Shown here in pieces: positions 42,551 to 52,500 of a stretch of DNA of 64,000 nucleotides. The translations under genes and the position numbers were made by a program. The stretch comes from Micromonospora sp. Llam0 (GTDB lineage Bacteria; Actinomycetota; Actinomycetes; Mycobacteriales; Micromonosporaceae), in the NCBI RefSeq assembly GCF_003751085.1, contig NZ_RJJY01000002.1:1178001-1242000 (forward strand), written 5' to 3'. Below the pieces are notes generated by a model that was not told where the DNA came from, ran no database searches, and saw only the letters and a program-made list of their open reading frames with translations. Numbering within the stretch: position 1 is the first letter of the stretch; each line of letters starts with the position of its first letter.

Positions 42551-44004
42551 ACCGTATCGTCATCGTCGGCCACGGCATGGCCGGTGCCCGGCTCGCCGCC
42601 GAACTGCACGCCCGGCGCGGCGACTACAAGATCACTGTGTACGGGGCGGAGCGGCACCGGGCGTACAACCGGATCATGCTGTCGAACCTGCTCGCCGGCC
42701 GGGCCGACGAGCTGGACGTGACGCTCACCGAGGCCGCCGGGCACGGCATCGACGTACGGGCCGGGCTGGCGGTGACCGCGATCGAGCCGGCCACCCGGAC
42801 GGTGCGCACCGCCGACGGCACCGCCACCGAGTACGACCACCTGGTGCTCGCCACCGGCAGCCGGGCCGTGGTCCCCGACCTGCCCGGCCTGACCGGCACC
42901 GACGACCCGGCCGGGCTGCCGGGCCGGGTCGCGGTGTTCCGGACCCTCGACGACTGCCGGCGGATCCTCTCCACCGCCGCCGACGCCCGCACCGCCCTGG
43001 TCCTCGGCGGCGGCCTGCTCGGGCTGGAAGCCGCCCGTGGACTCGCCGCCCGTGGCCTGGACGTGCGGGTGGTGCACAAGGTCGGCCAGCTGATGGAGCG
43101 CCAACTCGACGCGACCGCCAGCGCGGTGCTCGCCCGTACCCTCTCCGGCCTCGGCGTCGGCACCGAGCTGGCCGCCGCCGCCGAGTCCTTCACCGCCACC
43201 GCCGACGGGGTACGGCTGCGACTCGGCGACGGCCGGGAGCTGGGTGCCGACCTGCTGGTGCTGGCCTGCGGGGTCCGGCCGGACACCGACCTGGCCCGGC
43301 GGGCCGGACTGCGGGTCGGACGCGGCGTCGTGGTCGACGACCGGATGGCCACCAGCGACCCACGGATCTGGGCGATCGGTGACTGCGCCGAACACGACGG
43401 AGTGGTCACCGGGCTGGTCGCCCCGGCCTGGGAACAGGCCCGGGTGCTGGCCCGGGTGCTGGCCGGCGACGACCCGGGTGCCCGCTACCGGCCACTGCCG
43501 ACGGTGACCCGGCTCAAGGCCGCCGGCATCGACCTCGCGGCGATGGGTGACACCCGCCCGGGCGCCGACGGGCAGACCGAGGAGCTCAGCTTCGCCGACC
43601 CGGCCCGTGGCACGTACGCCCGGCTGCTGATCCGCGACGACCGGCTGACCGGGGCGATCATGCTCGGCGACAACCCGGCCGTCGGCACCGTCATCCAGTT
43701 GTTCGACCGGGGCGGTCCGGTGCCGACCGACCGGCGGGCGCTGCTGCTCGGCCGGGCGGTCGGCGGCACCGTCGCGGCACCGGCCACCAGTCCGGCGCTG
43801 ATGCCGGACTCGGCGACCGTCTGCCAGTGCAACACGGTCAGCAAGGGCGCGCTGGTGCGCTGCTGGCGCGCCGGTGCCCGGTCGGTCGCCGAGGTGGTCG
43901 CCGCCACCCGGGCCACCACCGGCTGCGGCAGCTGCACCGACGCGGTCACCGGCATCGTCGACTGGCTCTCATCTGTGGATTCCGACGTGGAGGTACCGAC
44001 ATGA
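42547..44004 (+). CDS. nasB: FAD-dependent electron-transfer subunit of nitrate reductase (NasB-like)
   Basis: 485 residues. Two Rossmann motifs, IVIVGHGMAGARLAAEL (FAD) and ALVLGGGLLGLEAARGL (NAD(P)H), a second FAD contact in IWAIGDCAEHDG, and a C-terminal BFD-like [2Fe-2S] domain with CQCNTVSKGALVRC...GCGSC. It corresponds to the front half of NirB, as in Bacillus NasB, and should feed electrons to the nitrate reductase encoded just upstream. GTG 42547, GTGA overlap. Confidence 0.88.
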   Translation: MNRIVIVGHGMAGARLAAELHARRGDYKITVYGAERHRAYNRIMLSNLLAGRADELDVTLTEAAGHGIDVRAGLAVTAIEPATRTVRTADGTATEYDHLVLATGSRAVVPDLPGLTGTDDPAGLPGRVAVFRTLDDCRRILSTAADARTALVLGGGLLGLEAARGLAARGLDVRVVHKVGQLMERQLDATASAVLARTLSGLGVGTELAAAAESFTATADGVRLRLGDGRELGADLLVLACGVRPDTDLARRAGLRVGRGVVVDDRMATSDPRIWAIGDCAEHDGVVTGLVAPAWEQARVLARVLAGDDPGARYRPLPTVTRLKAAGIDLAAMGDTRPGADGQTEELSFADPARGTYARLLIRDDRLTGAIMLGDNPAVGTVIQLFDRGGPVPTDRRALLLGRAVGGTVAAPATSPALMPDSATVCQCNTVSKGALVRCWRAGARSVAEVVAATRATTGCGSCTDAVTGIVDWLSSVDSDVEVPT

Positions 44005-46580
44005 ACCGGTTGATCGTCATCGGCAACGGCATGGTCGGGCAGCGCCTGGTCGAAGCGGTCCGCTCCCGCGACGCCGGGGGCGGATGGCAGGTCACGGTGC
44101 TCGCCGAGGAGTCGCGGCCGGCGTACGACCGGGTCCGGTTGTCGGCCTTCTTCGACGGTGTCGGGCCGGACGAGTTGAGCGTGCACACCCCGGACGACGG
44201 GGTGGACCTGCGGCTGGCCGAGCCGGCCCGGCGCATCGACCGGGACCGCCGGGTGGTCGTCACCGACCACGGCGAGTACGGCTACGACGCGCTGGTGCTG
44301 GCCACCGGCTCGTACCCGTTCGTCCCGCCGATCGACGGCGCGCACCGACCCGCCGACGGTGCCAGCGGCGGCGGCCTGCGCGACGGGGTGTTCGTCTACC
44401 GGACGTTGGACGACCTGGTCGCCATCCGCGCCTTCGCCACCGATCCGGCCGCCGGCCGACGGGTCGGTACGGTGATCGGCGGCGGCCTGCTCGGCCTGGA
44501 GGCCGCCAACGCGCTGCGGCTGCTCGGCCTGCGTACCCACGTGGTGGAGTTCGCGCCCCGGTTGATGCCGGTCCAGGTCGACGAGGCTGGCGGGGCGATG
44601 CTGCGCCGCTACGTCGAGGACCTCGGCGTCGACGTACACCTGGGGACCGCGACGTCGGCGATCCGCACCGGGCCGGACGGCACCCCGCACGGAGTCGCCC
44701 TCACCGACGGCACCCAACTGGAGACCGACCTGGTGGTGGTCGCCGCCGGCATCCGGCCCCGCGACGACCTGGCCCGCGCCGCCGGGCTGGCCGTCGGCGA
44801 ACGCGGCGGGGTGACCGTCGACGCCACCTGCCGGACCAGTGACCCGCACATCTGGGCGGTCGGGGAATGCGCCGCGGTCAGCGTCGACGGCGAGCCGGGC
44901 CGCTGCTACGGGCTGGTCGCCCCCGGCTACGCGATGGCCGAGGTGGTCGCCGACCGGCTGCTCGGCGGCACCGCCGCCTTCCCCGGCGCGGACACCTCCA
45001 CGAAGCTCAAACTGCTCGGGGTGGACGTGGCGTCGTTCGGTGACGCGCACGGCACCACCACCGACTGTCTGGACGTGACGTTCACCGACCCGGCCACCCG
45101 GGTCTACGCCAAGCTGGTGCTCTCCGACGACGCGCGCACCCTGCTCGGCGGGGTGCTGGTCGGCGACGCGACGGCGTACCCGACGCTGCGGGCCAGCGTC
45201 GGCGGGCCGCTGCCCGGCCCGCCGCTGGCGCTGCTCGCCCCGGCCGGTTCCGACGGGGCCGTCGGCGGGGCCGGCATCGACGCGCTGCCCGGCAGCGCCC
45301 AGGTCTGCTCCTGCAACGCGGTCACCAAGGACCAGATCCTCGGTGCGATCGGCGAAGGCTGCACCGACGTCGCCGGGATCAAGGCGTGCACCCGGGCCGG
45401 CACCAGCTGCGGGTCCTGCGTACCGATGCTCAAGCAGTTGCTGTCCGTCGCCGGGGTGACCCAGTCCACCGCGCTGTGCGAACACTTCGACCACAGCCGC
45501 CAGGAGCTGTTCGACATCGTCCGGGTACGCGGTATCCGGACCTTCTCCCAGCTGGTCGCCGAGCACGGTCGGGGCCGGGGCTGCGACATCTGCAAGCCGG
45601 TGGTCGCCTCGATCCTCGCCTCGCTCGGCAACGGCTACGTGCTCGACGGCGAGCAGGCCACCCTGCAGGACACCAACGACCACTTCCTGGCCAACATCCA
45701 GCGCGACGGCACCTACTCGGTGGTGCCGCGGATCCCCGGCGGGGAGATCACCCCGGAGAAGCTGATCGTGATCGGCGAGGTGGCCCGGGACTTCAACCTC
45801 TACACGAAGATCACCGGCGGGCAGCGGATCGACCTGTTCGGCGCCCGGGTCGAGCAGCTGCCGAAGATCTGGCGGCGGCTGGTCGACGCCGGCTTCGAGT
45901 CCGGTCACGCCTACGGCAAGGCGCTGCGGACGGTGAAGTCCTGCGTCGGATCCACCTGGTGCCGCTACGGCGTACAGGACTCGGTCGGCCTGGCGGTCGC
46001 CCTGGAGCTGCGCTACCGGGGGTTGCGCGCCCCGCACAAGATCAAGTCTGCGGTCTCCGGCTGCGCCCGGGAGTGCGCCGAGGCGCGCAGCAAGGACTTC
46101 GGCATCATCGCCACCGACGTCGGCTGGAACCTCTACGTCGGCGGCAACGGCGGCTTCCGTCCCCGGCACGCCGAGCTGTTCGCCAGCGATCTGTCCACCG
46201 AGGAGCTCGTCCGTACCATCGACCGGTTCCTGATGTTCTACATCCGCACCGCCGACCGACTGCAACGCACCGCGGCCTGGATCGAGGCGATGGACGGCGG
46301 CCTGGACCACCTGCGATCGGTGATCGTCGACGACTCGCTCGGGCTGGCGGCCGAGCTGGACGAGGCGATGGCCCGCCACGTCGAATCCTACTCGGACGAG
46401 TGGCGGGACACGATCGACGACCCGGAGCGGCTGCGCCGCTTCGCCTCCTTCGTCAACGCACCCGACACCCCGGATCCGTCGATCACCTTCGAGGTCGAGC
46501 GGGGCCAGCCGGTGCCGGCCCTGGGCGAGCGCCGGCCCGTCGCGCTCGGTCTCCCGACAACCCTGGAGGTACGCCGATGA
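44001..46580 (+). CDS. nirB: Nitrite reductase [NAD(P)H] large subunit
   Basis: 859 residues, standard length. FAD/NAD(P)H module (LIVIGNGMVGQRLVEAV, TVIGGGLLGLEAANALRLLG, IWAVGECAAVSV), BFD-type [2Fe-2S] domains (VCSCNAVTKDQIL, GTSCGSC), then the sirohaem half. The sirohaem/[4Fe-4S] ligands are in SCVGSTWCRYG and SGCARECAEARSKDFGI. It reduces nitrite to ammonium in the cytoplasm. It overlaps both neighbours by 4 bases. Confidence 0.96.
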   Translation: MNRLIVIGNGMVGQRLVEAVRSRDAGGGWQVTVLAEESRPAYDRVRLSAFFDGVGPDELSVHTPDDGVDLRLAEPARRIDRDRRVVVTDHGEYGYDALVLATGSYPFVPPIDGAHRPADGASGGGLRDGVFVYRTLDDLVAIRAFATDPAAGRRVGTVIGGGLLGLEAANALRLLGLRTHVVEFAPRLMPVQVDEAGGAMLRRYVEDLGVDVHLGTATSAIRTGPDGTPHGVALTDGTQLETDLVVVAAGIRPRDDLARAAGLAVGERGGVTVDATCRTSDPHIWAVGECAAVSVDGEPGRCYGLVAPGYAMAEVVADRLLGGTAAFPGADTSTKLKLLGVDVASFGDAHGTTTDCLDVTFTDPATRVYAKLVLSDDARTLLGGVLVGDATAYPTLRASVGGPLPGPPLALLAPAGSDGAVGGAGIDALPGSAQVCSCNAVTKDQILGAIGEGCTDVAGIKACTRAGTSCGSCVPMLKQLLSVAGVTQSTALCEHFDHSRQELFDIVRVRGIRTFSQLVAEHGRGRGCDICKPVVASILASLGNGYVLDGEQATLQDTNDHFLANIQRDGTYSVVPRIPGGEITPEKLIVIGEVARDFNLYTKITGGQRIDLFGARVEQLPKIWRRLVDAGFESGHAYGKALRTVKSCVGSTWCRYGVQDSVGLAVALELRYRGLRAPHKIKSAVSGCARECAEARSKDFGIIATDVGWNLYVGGNGGFRPRHAELFASDLSTEELVRTIDRFLMFYIRTADRLQRTAAWIEAMDGGLDHLRSVIVDDSLGLAAELDEAMARHVESYSDEWRDTIDDPERLRRFASFVNAPDTPDPSITFEVERGQPVPALGERRPVALGLPTTLEVRR

Positions 46581-46939
46581 GTGTGCAGACAGTCAACGTC
46601 ACCGCCCGGTGGACACCGGTGTGCCCGTACTCCCGGGTGGAGCCGGAGCGGGGCGTGGCCGCACTGGTCGACGGCGAGCAGGTGGCGGTCTTCCGGACCT
46701 ACGACGGGACGTTGTACGCGATCGGCAACCAGGACCCGGTGGCCGGCGCCCACGTCATGTCCCGGGGCATCGTCGGTACCCGAGGGGACGTCCCGACCGT
46801 GGCGTCACCACTGCACAAGCAGGTCTACGACCTGCGTACCGGCGAATGTCTGGATCTGCCGGGCGTCGCCGTGCCGACCTACCGGGTGCGCTGTCGGGAC
46901 GGGCTGATCGAGGTGCTCGGTCGGCGGCAGGACCAGTGA
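46577..46939 (+). CDS. nirD: Nitrite reductase small subunit
   Basis: 120 residues, Rieske-like fold. W.PVCPYSRVEPERGVAALVDGEQVAVFR...YAIGNQDPVAGAHVMSRGIVG...VASPLHKQVYDLRTGECLD. The Cys/His pairs of true Rieske proteins are missing, as expected for NirD. ATG 46577, ATGA overlap with nirB. Confidence 0.95.
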   Translation: MSVQTVNVTARWTPVCPYSRVEPERGVAALVDGEQVAVFRTYDGTLYAIGNQDPVAGAHVMSRGIVGTRGDVPTVASPLHKQVYDLRTGECLDLPGVAVPTYRVRCRDGLIEVLGRRQDQ

Positions 46940-48027
46940 TGTCCGACGAGCTGTCCGGATTCACCATCGGGGTCACCGCCGACCGGCGGCGCGACGAGCT
47001 GGCCGCACTGCTGGAGCGGCGGGGTGCCCGGGTGGTGCTCGCCCCGGCGCTGCGGATCGTGCCGCTGGCCGACGACACCGAACTGCGCGCGTCGACCCGG
47101 GCCTGCCTGGACAATCCGCCGGACGTGCTGATCGCCAACACCGGCATCGGCATGCGGGGTTGGCTGGAGGCCGCGGAGGGGTGGGGCCTGGCCGAGCCGC
47201 TGCGGGCGGTGCTCGGCGGTGCCTACATCGTGGCCCGCGGTCCCAAGGCCCGGGGTGCGATCCGCGCCGCCGGCCTGCACGACCAGTGGTCACCCGCGTC
47301 GGAGAGCTGTGACGAGGTCACCGACCATCTACGGGCCCGCGGCGTGGCCGGCCAGGTGATCGCGATGCAGTTGCACGGGGAACGGCAACCGGAGTGTTCG
47401 GCGGCGCTCGAGGCGGCCGGTGCCACCGTGATCGAGGTGCCGGTGTACCGGTGGGCGCCACCGACCGACCCGGCTCCGCTGCACCGGCTGGTCGACCTGG
47501 TCGCCGGCCGGCTCGTCGACGCGGTCACCTTCACCTCCGCGCCGGCGGTCGGAGCGCTGCTGCGCGCCGCCGGACCCAACGCCGACGCGGTGCTCGAGGC
47601 GATGCGGACCGACGTACTGGCCGCCTGCGTCGGGCCGGTCACCGCGGCACCGCTGCGCCGGCACGGGGTGCCGGTGACCGCACCGGCCCGGGCCCGGCTC
47701 GGGGCGCTGGTCCGGACCATCGTCGACGAGTTGCCCCGCCGGGCGGTAAACCTGAAGGTCGGCGGACACCTGCTCACCCTGCGCGGACACGCCGCAGTCG
47801 TCGACGGTGAGCTGCGCCCGTTGGCGCCGGCACCGATGGCGGTGCTGCGCGCGCTGGCGCAGACCCCGGGGCGGGTGCTGTCCCGGGCCGCGCTGCTGCG
47901 CACCCTGCCCCGGGGTGCCGACGAGCACGCCGTCGAGATGGCGGTGGCCCGGCTCCGGGCCGGGCTGGGCACGCCCGGGGTGATCCAGACCGTGGTCAAA
48001 CGCGGCTACCGGCTGCCGATCGACTGA
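46939..48027 (+). CDS. nnaR: NnaR-type regulator: HemD-like domain fused to winged helix
   Basis: 362 residues. Residues 1-~265 have the two-lobed uroporphyrinogen-III synthase fold (FTIGVTADRRRDELAALLERRGARVV, VTFTSAPAVGALLRAAG). Residues ~270-362 are an OmpR-type winged helix (LAPAPMAVLRALAQTPGRVLSRAALL...VEMAVARLRAGLG...VVKRGYRL). This fusion is the architecture of NnaR, the nitrate/nitrite assimilation regulator of Streptomyces. It may also bind a tetrapyrrole (inference). The ATG overlaps the nirD stop by one base; a strong terminator follows. Confidence 0.9.
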   Translation: MSDELSGFTIGVTADRRRDELAALLERRGARVVLAPALRIVPLADDTELRASTRACLDNPPDVLIANTGIGMRGWLEAAEGWGLAEPLRAVLGGAYIVARGPKARGAIRAAGLHDQWSPASESCDEVTDHLRARGVAGQVIAMQLHGERQPECSAALEAAGATVIEVPVYRWAPPTDPAPLHRLVDLVAGRLVDAVTFTSAPAVGALLRAAGPNADAVLEAMRTDVLAACVGPVTAAPLRRHGVPVTAPARARLGALVRTIVDELPRRAVNLKVGGHLLTLRGHAAVVDGELRPLAPAPMAVLRALAQTPGRVLSRAALLRTLPRGADEHAVEMAVARLRAGLGTPGVIQTVVKRGYRLPID

Positions 48028-48039
48028 GCCAGGCCACGC

Positions 48040-48072
48040 CGGCCGGCGGCGCGCTGCGCCGCCGGCCGTTTC
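48040..48072. terminator. 13-bp GC hairpin between nnaR and cvnD
   Basis: 48040-48052 pairs perfectly with 48056-48068 around a gct loop (core ggccggcggcgc), followed by tttccc on the plus strand. It lies between convergent genes; a good end for the nitrate operon. Confidence 0.7.
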
Positions 48073-48079
48073 CCATGCG

Positions 48080-48119
48080 GTCAGCCGACCGGGGTCGTGC
48101 CGTCAGCCGACCGGGGTCG
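48080..48119. repeat. Duplicated 3' end of cvnD
   Basis: gtcagccgaccggggtcg occurs at 48080-48097 and 48102-48119, a 22-base period. The right copy contains the cvnD stop codon; the left copy is an untranslated duplicate. Confidence 0.8.
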
Positions 48120-48726
48120 GATACCCCCGGCCGTGCTCGGCGCGCAGCGTCGCCATGGCATGCTCGACGACATTGACCAGCACACTCTTCGTCGAGTCCC
48201 GGCTGCGGGCGTCGCACATCACCAGCGGCACGTGCGGCGCGATGGCCAGCGCCTCCCGCACCTCCTCCGGCTCGTACTGTGGCGCGCCGTCGAAGCAGTT
48301 CAACGCCACGAGGTACGGCAGCTGCCGGTTCTCGAAGTAGTCCAGCGGGGCGAAGGCGTCGGTGATCCGGCGGGTGTCCACCAGCACTGCGGCACCGACC
48401 GCACCGCGGATGATCTCGTCCCACATGAACCAGAACCGGGTCTGTCCGGGTGTGCCGAACAGATAGAGAATCAGGTCGTCGGCCATGGTGATCCGGCCGA
48501 AGTCCATCGCCACCGTGGTGGTCTCCTTGCCGGGGACCTTTGACGGATCGTCGATGCCGACACCGGCCGAGGTCATCAGCGCCTCGGTGGTCAGCGGCGT
48601 GATCTCGGAGACCGCGCCGACCATGGTGGTCTTGCCCACCCCGAATCCACCGGCGATGACGATCTTCGCCGAGGTGATTCCCTTGTCCCGGCGGACGCCG
48701 GGACGGTCATAGCCTGCGAAGTCCAC
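48103..48726 (-). CDS. cvnD: Conservon GTPase CvnD
   Basis: 207 residues. Small GTPase fold with P-loop IVIAGGFGVGKTTMVGAVSEI, switch II FGTPGQTRFWFMWDEI and LVALNCFDGA in place of NKxD. This is the CvnD/Mgl-like family of actinobacterial conservons. It overlaps cvnC by 20 bases. It works with CvnA-C as a membrane-linked signalling complex. Confidence 0.95.
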   Translation of the reverse strand: MDFAGYDRPGVRRDKGITSAKIVIAGGFGVGKTTMVGAVSEITPLTTEALMTSAGVGIDDPSKVPGKETTTVAMDFGRITMADDLILYLFGTPGQTRFWFMWDEIIRGAVGAAVLVDTRRITDAFAPLDYFENRQLPYLVALNCFDGAPQYEPEEVREALAIAPHVPLVMCDARSRDSTKSVLVNVVEHAMATLRAEHGRGYPTPVG

Positions 48727-49078
48727 TTAGCACCCTCTCAAGAAGTTCCATCCGCTCCTCGTAGCCCTCTGTCTCGGTCGGAGCGGTGCTGTGCAACGCC
48801 AGCAGGCCGTCGGCGACCATGTCGGCGACGAGGACCCGTGCGACGCCCAGCGGGAGCCGGGTGTACGCGGCGATCTCCGCCAGTGACTGGGCACGGTTGT
48901 CGCAGATCGTGGCGATTCGATGCTTGTCGTGCCCGGCGAAACGAGACTCGGTGACCGCTGCCGCCGAGGCCACCAGCACCGCTTCCAGTGCGATGTGCTG
49001 CCGTGGCTCGGTACGCCCGCGGGTGACCGCGTAGGGGCGGACCAGCGCTCCGCGCGGGTCCTGTCGTGGTTGGCCCAT
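48707..49078 (-). CDS. cvnC: Conservon DUF742 protein CvnC
   Basis: 123 residues. DUF742 winged-helix-like protein: LVRPYAVTRGRTEPRQHIALEAVLVAS, ICDNRAQSLAEIAAYTRLPLGVARVLVADM. ATG 49078 with gaggaggt upstream; an earlier in-frame start lacks family similarity. Confidence 0.93.
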   Translation of the reverse strand: MGQPRQDPRGALVRPYAVTRGRTEPRQHIALEAVLVASAAAVTESRFAGHDKHRIATICDNRAQSLAEIAAYTRLPLGVARVLVADMVADGLLALHSTAPTETEGYEERMELLERVLSGLRRL

Positions 49079-49158
49079 TGAGCGGTCACCTCCTCGTGGG
49101 TCTGCTGGCACGTCATCGGTGACGGTCCCTTGTGTCGCTGCGGAACTTCAGCCTCGGA

Positions 49159-49572
49159 TCAGGGTCGGCCGCCCACGGCCTCCCGTGGTGCCGGAACCAG
49201 CGCGGCACCGACCCGCTCGACCAGCAACGCCATCTCGTACCCGACCTGACCGACGTCGCAACTGCGGGCGGCGAGCACCGCCATCGACGATCCATCGCTG
49301 ATGGACATCAGGAACAGGTACCCGCTGTCCATCTCGATCACCGTCTGCAGCACACCACCCGCGCTGAACATCCGCGACGCCCCGTCGGTGAGGCTGACCA
49401 CACCGGAGGTGATCGCCGCCAACTGGTCGGCCCGGTCCGCCGGCAGGTCACGCGAGGAGGCGAGCAGCAGTCCGTCTGCCGAGACAGCCACGACGTGGGC
49501 GATTCCCGCCACGCTGTCGGCAAAGTTGCTGAGCAGCCAACCCATGTCCTGAATAGCTGCTGGCCTGTTCAT
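49159..49572 (-). CDS. cvnB: Conservon roadblock/LC7 protein CvnB
   Basis: 137 residues. Roadblock/LC7 fold: DMGWLLSNFADSVAGIAHVVAVSADGLLLASS, FSAGGVLQTVIEMDSGYLFLMSISDGSSMAVLA. It probably acts as regulator of the CvnD GTPase. Start overlaps the cvnA stop (ATGA). Confidence 0.95.
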   Translation of the reverse strand: MNRPAAIQDMGWLLSNFADSVAGIAHVVAVSADGLLLASSRDLPADRADQLAAITSGVVSLTDGASRMFSAGGVLQTVIEMDSGYLFLMSISDGSSMAVLAARSCDVGQVGYEMALLVERVGAALVPAPREAVGGRP

Positions 49573-52500
49573 TCGCTGGTCTCCTTGGTTGAGGTGGCGC
49601 GGTACTGCTCGTTGCCGACGGTCCGGCCGCGTTGCACGCCACGGTGATATGCCGACAGCAGGCCGCGGACCTCGTCCGGGGTCCGCCGGGTCGGCTCGCG
49701 GCCCTGCTTGGCCTCCACGCCACCCGGCACCAGCTGTGCCTGGGGCTGGCGCTTCGGCAGACCAGAGCGGGTGGTGCCGGCGTTCGCCGGCTCAGCTGCC
49801 TGGCTGGCCCGGGCCCAGCCCTCGTCAGCGGCGGTACGCCAACTGCCGGAGTCGCCGGTCCGTTGCCGGGGGATGGCACCCAGCGCCGACGTCGCCGCGC
49901 CGGCCGGAGTGGACGGTGCGGGCGCCGGTGGCGCGGCCGGGGGTGGTGGTGCGGCGTTCGGCTGCACCGGAGCAGAGTACGCCGCCGGCTGTGGAGTCGA
50001 CTGTCCCGGGTTGCGGGCCGGCAGCGGTGTCCTGGTCGGAGCGGGTGCCGGTGAGTACGCCGCCGCAGGCGCGCCGGCAGCCGGCGGGCGACCGGCGGTC
50101 GGTAGCGGCAGGACGGTGGTCTCGGCCGAGCCGTGTGACCGGAACCAGACGGCCTCCATCTCCCGGAAGATGGGCATCTCGGCGGCGTCCTCGGGTCGCG
50201 CACCGGGGTTGGCGGGCGCGGCGGGGTTGGCGGGCGCACCGCCGCCAGTGGAGCCGCCGGCCATCGGGCCGTGCGGCAGTTGGCCGCCGGGGCGTACCGC
50301 CGGGGCCAGCGGGTGCATCGTGGCCGGGATGACCCCGGACTGGTCCGGGTAGCCGCCGGCACCCGTCGGCCGCACCGTCGGGTAGGCGACGGTCGGCGTA
50401 CCGACGTTGGCCACCGGCGGTGCCGCAGCCGGCGGGGCGGCGGATGCCGCCGGACGGTACGCCGGCAGCCCGGGGTTGTACGTCGGCGCGGCCGGGCCGG
50501 CGGCCGGGGCCGCCGGCGGCCCGGACATCGGGGAGCCAGACATCGGGGAGCCAGACATCGGCGACGCGGAGATCGGGGCGGCGGAGACCGGCGTCGACTG
50601 CCCGCCGGTGGTCACCGGGAAGGCGGCGGTAGGGGCACCAGCCACCGCGTTCCACTGTGAGGACCGGGCGTTCTGCCACTGATCGGTGAGGGTCGCCGTA
50701 CGGCCGGGTGCCGCCGGCGGACTCGAGATCGGCGACCAGGTCCCGCCCGACGTGGGCGCGGCGGAGATCGGCTCGGCCGCCATGGCCGGTCGTCCCCGCG
50801 TCATCACCGGCTCCCGGGTGCGCTGCGGCAGTACCAGGATGCTGCTCGGCAGCGTGGCCTGGGCAATGGTGCCGCCCTCGGGGTTGGGCCGCAGCTCGAC
50901 CCGGATGCCGTACCGGCCGGCCAGCCGGCTGACCACGGCGAGACCCATCAGCCGGAACGCCGAGACGTCGACCGTGGATGGCTCGGCGAGCCTCCGGTTG
51001 AGATTGTCGAACTGCTCCTCGGACAACCCCAGCCCGCGGTCCTCCACCTGGACCAGCACGTAGTCGCGCAGCCGCCGGGCGTCGGCGACGACCGTGGTGG
51101 TCGGCGGCGAGAACCGGGTGGCGTTGTCGAGCAACTCGGCGACGAGACGTACCACGTCGTTGACCGCATGCGCGGAGATCAGGATGTCGGTGTCGACGGT
51201 GCCGAACTCGATCCGGTTGTAGAGCTCCACCTCGGACTGCGCGGCCCGCAGCGCGTCGACCAGCAGCGCATCCTCCCGGCGTGGTGCCGTCGAGTCGGCA
51301 CCGGCCAGGACCAGCAGGTTCTCGTCGTTGCGGCGCATCCGGGTGGCGAGGTGGTCGAGCTGGAACAGCTGGGCGAGCCGCTTCGGGTCCTCCTCGCCTC
51401 GCTCGATCGCGTCGAGCTCGCCGATCATCCGGTCGACCAGCGTCTGGCTTCGGCGGGCCAGGGAGAGGAACATCGCCGACACGCTCGCCCGCAGCGCCGC
51501 CTGCTCGGCCGCGATCCGGACCGCCTCCCGGTGCACCACGTTGAACGCCTGGCCGACCTGGCCGACCTCGTCGCGGTTGGGCAGGCGGATCGGGTCACGG
51601 AGGTTGCGGACGATCTCCTCCGGACCCCGGTCGTTCAGGTCGTTGACGTCGCGGAGCTTGGCCACCGCCTCCGGAAGGTCTTTGCTGGCCACCGACATGG
51701 CGCCTTCCCGCAGCCGGCGCAGCGAGTCGTTCAACGAGCGGGCCAGGACCACCGCGAGGGCGATCGCCAGCACCAGGACGATCAGCACCGCGATCGACTC
51801 GATGATCGCCTGCCGGGTGACGTTGGTGCTCACCTCGGTGGCCCGCTCGAGCAGCCGGTTCTCCAGCTGGATCTCGGCCCACCGCATCAGGTCGTTGACC
51901 GCGCCTACGGTCCGGGCCGCCTCGGCGGCGCTCATCGGAGCCCGCTGGCCCACCGAACGGGTGATCTCGGTGGCGACCCGGTCGGCGAGGAAGACGGCGT
52001 CACCGGTGACGCTGCTGTCGACCAGTTCCTGCTCCCACGGTGACGCGGCCAGCGAGAACGACAGCAGCGCCTCCTGCTGGCTGGTCAGCGTGGCGAGGTA
52101 CGACGAGAACTGCTCCTCGTCCAGCCGGCCGGTGGACAGCGCCGCGAAAATGATCGCCTCCTCCTCGGCCGTGGCCAGCTTGGCCCGGGCGAAGGCGGAG
52201 ACGGCACGCAGACTGTCCGGCACCTCGCCGTCACCGGAGACCTGGCCGAGAACCTCACCGTAGGAGGCCAGGTCGGACAGGATGACGCCGTACCGCAGCA
52301 CTGCCTCCGGCACCGGCATCTGCCGCCGGTCGAGCACCTCCTGGCGGGTGGCGTTCAAGGTGTCCAGGTGGTCGTCGATGGCGACCAGCTGCCGCTCCAC
52401 CGCCTCCGGCACGTTTCCGGCCCGGTCGCGTTCGGCGGCGTACGCCGCGATCCGCTCGTCGGTGCTGCGCACCCGGATGTTGTAGGCCTCGGCGTCGGCG

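Noticed and set aside
43485..46379. A 964-codon minus-strand open frame across nirB
   Set aside because: Antisense shadow of nasB and nirB; low-complexity Gly/Asp/Arg translation without motifs.
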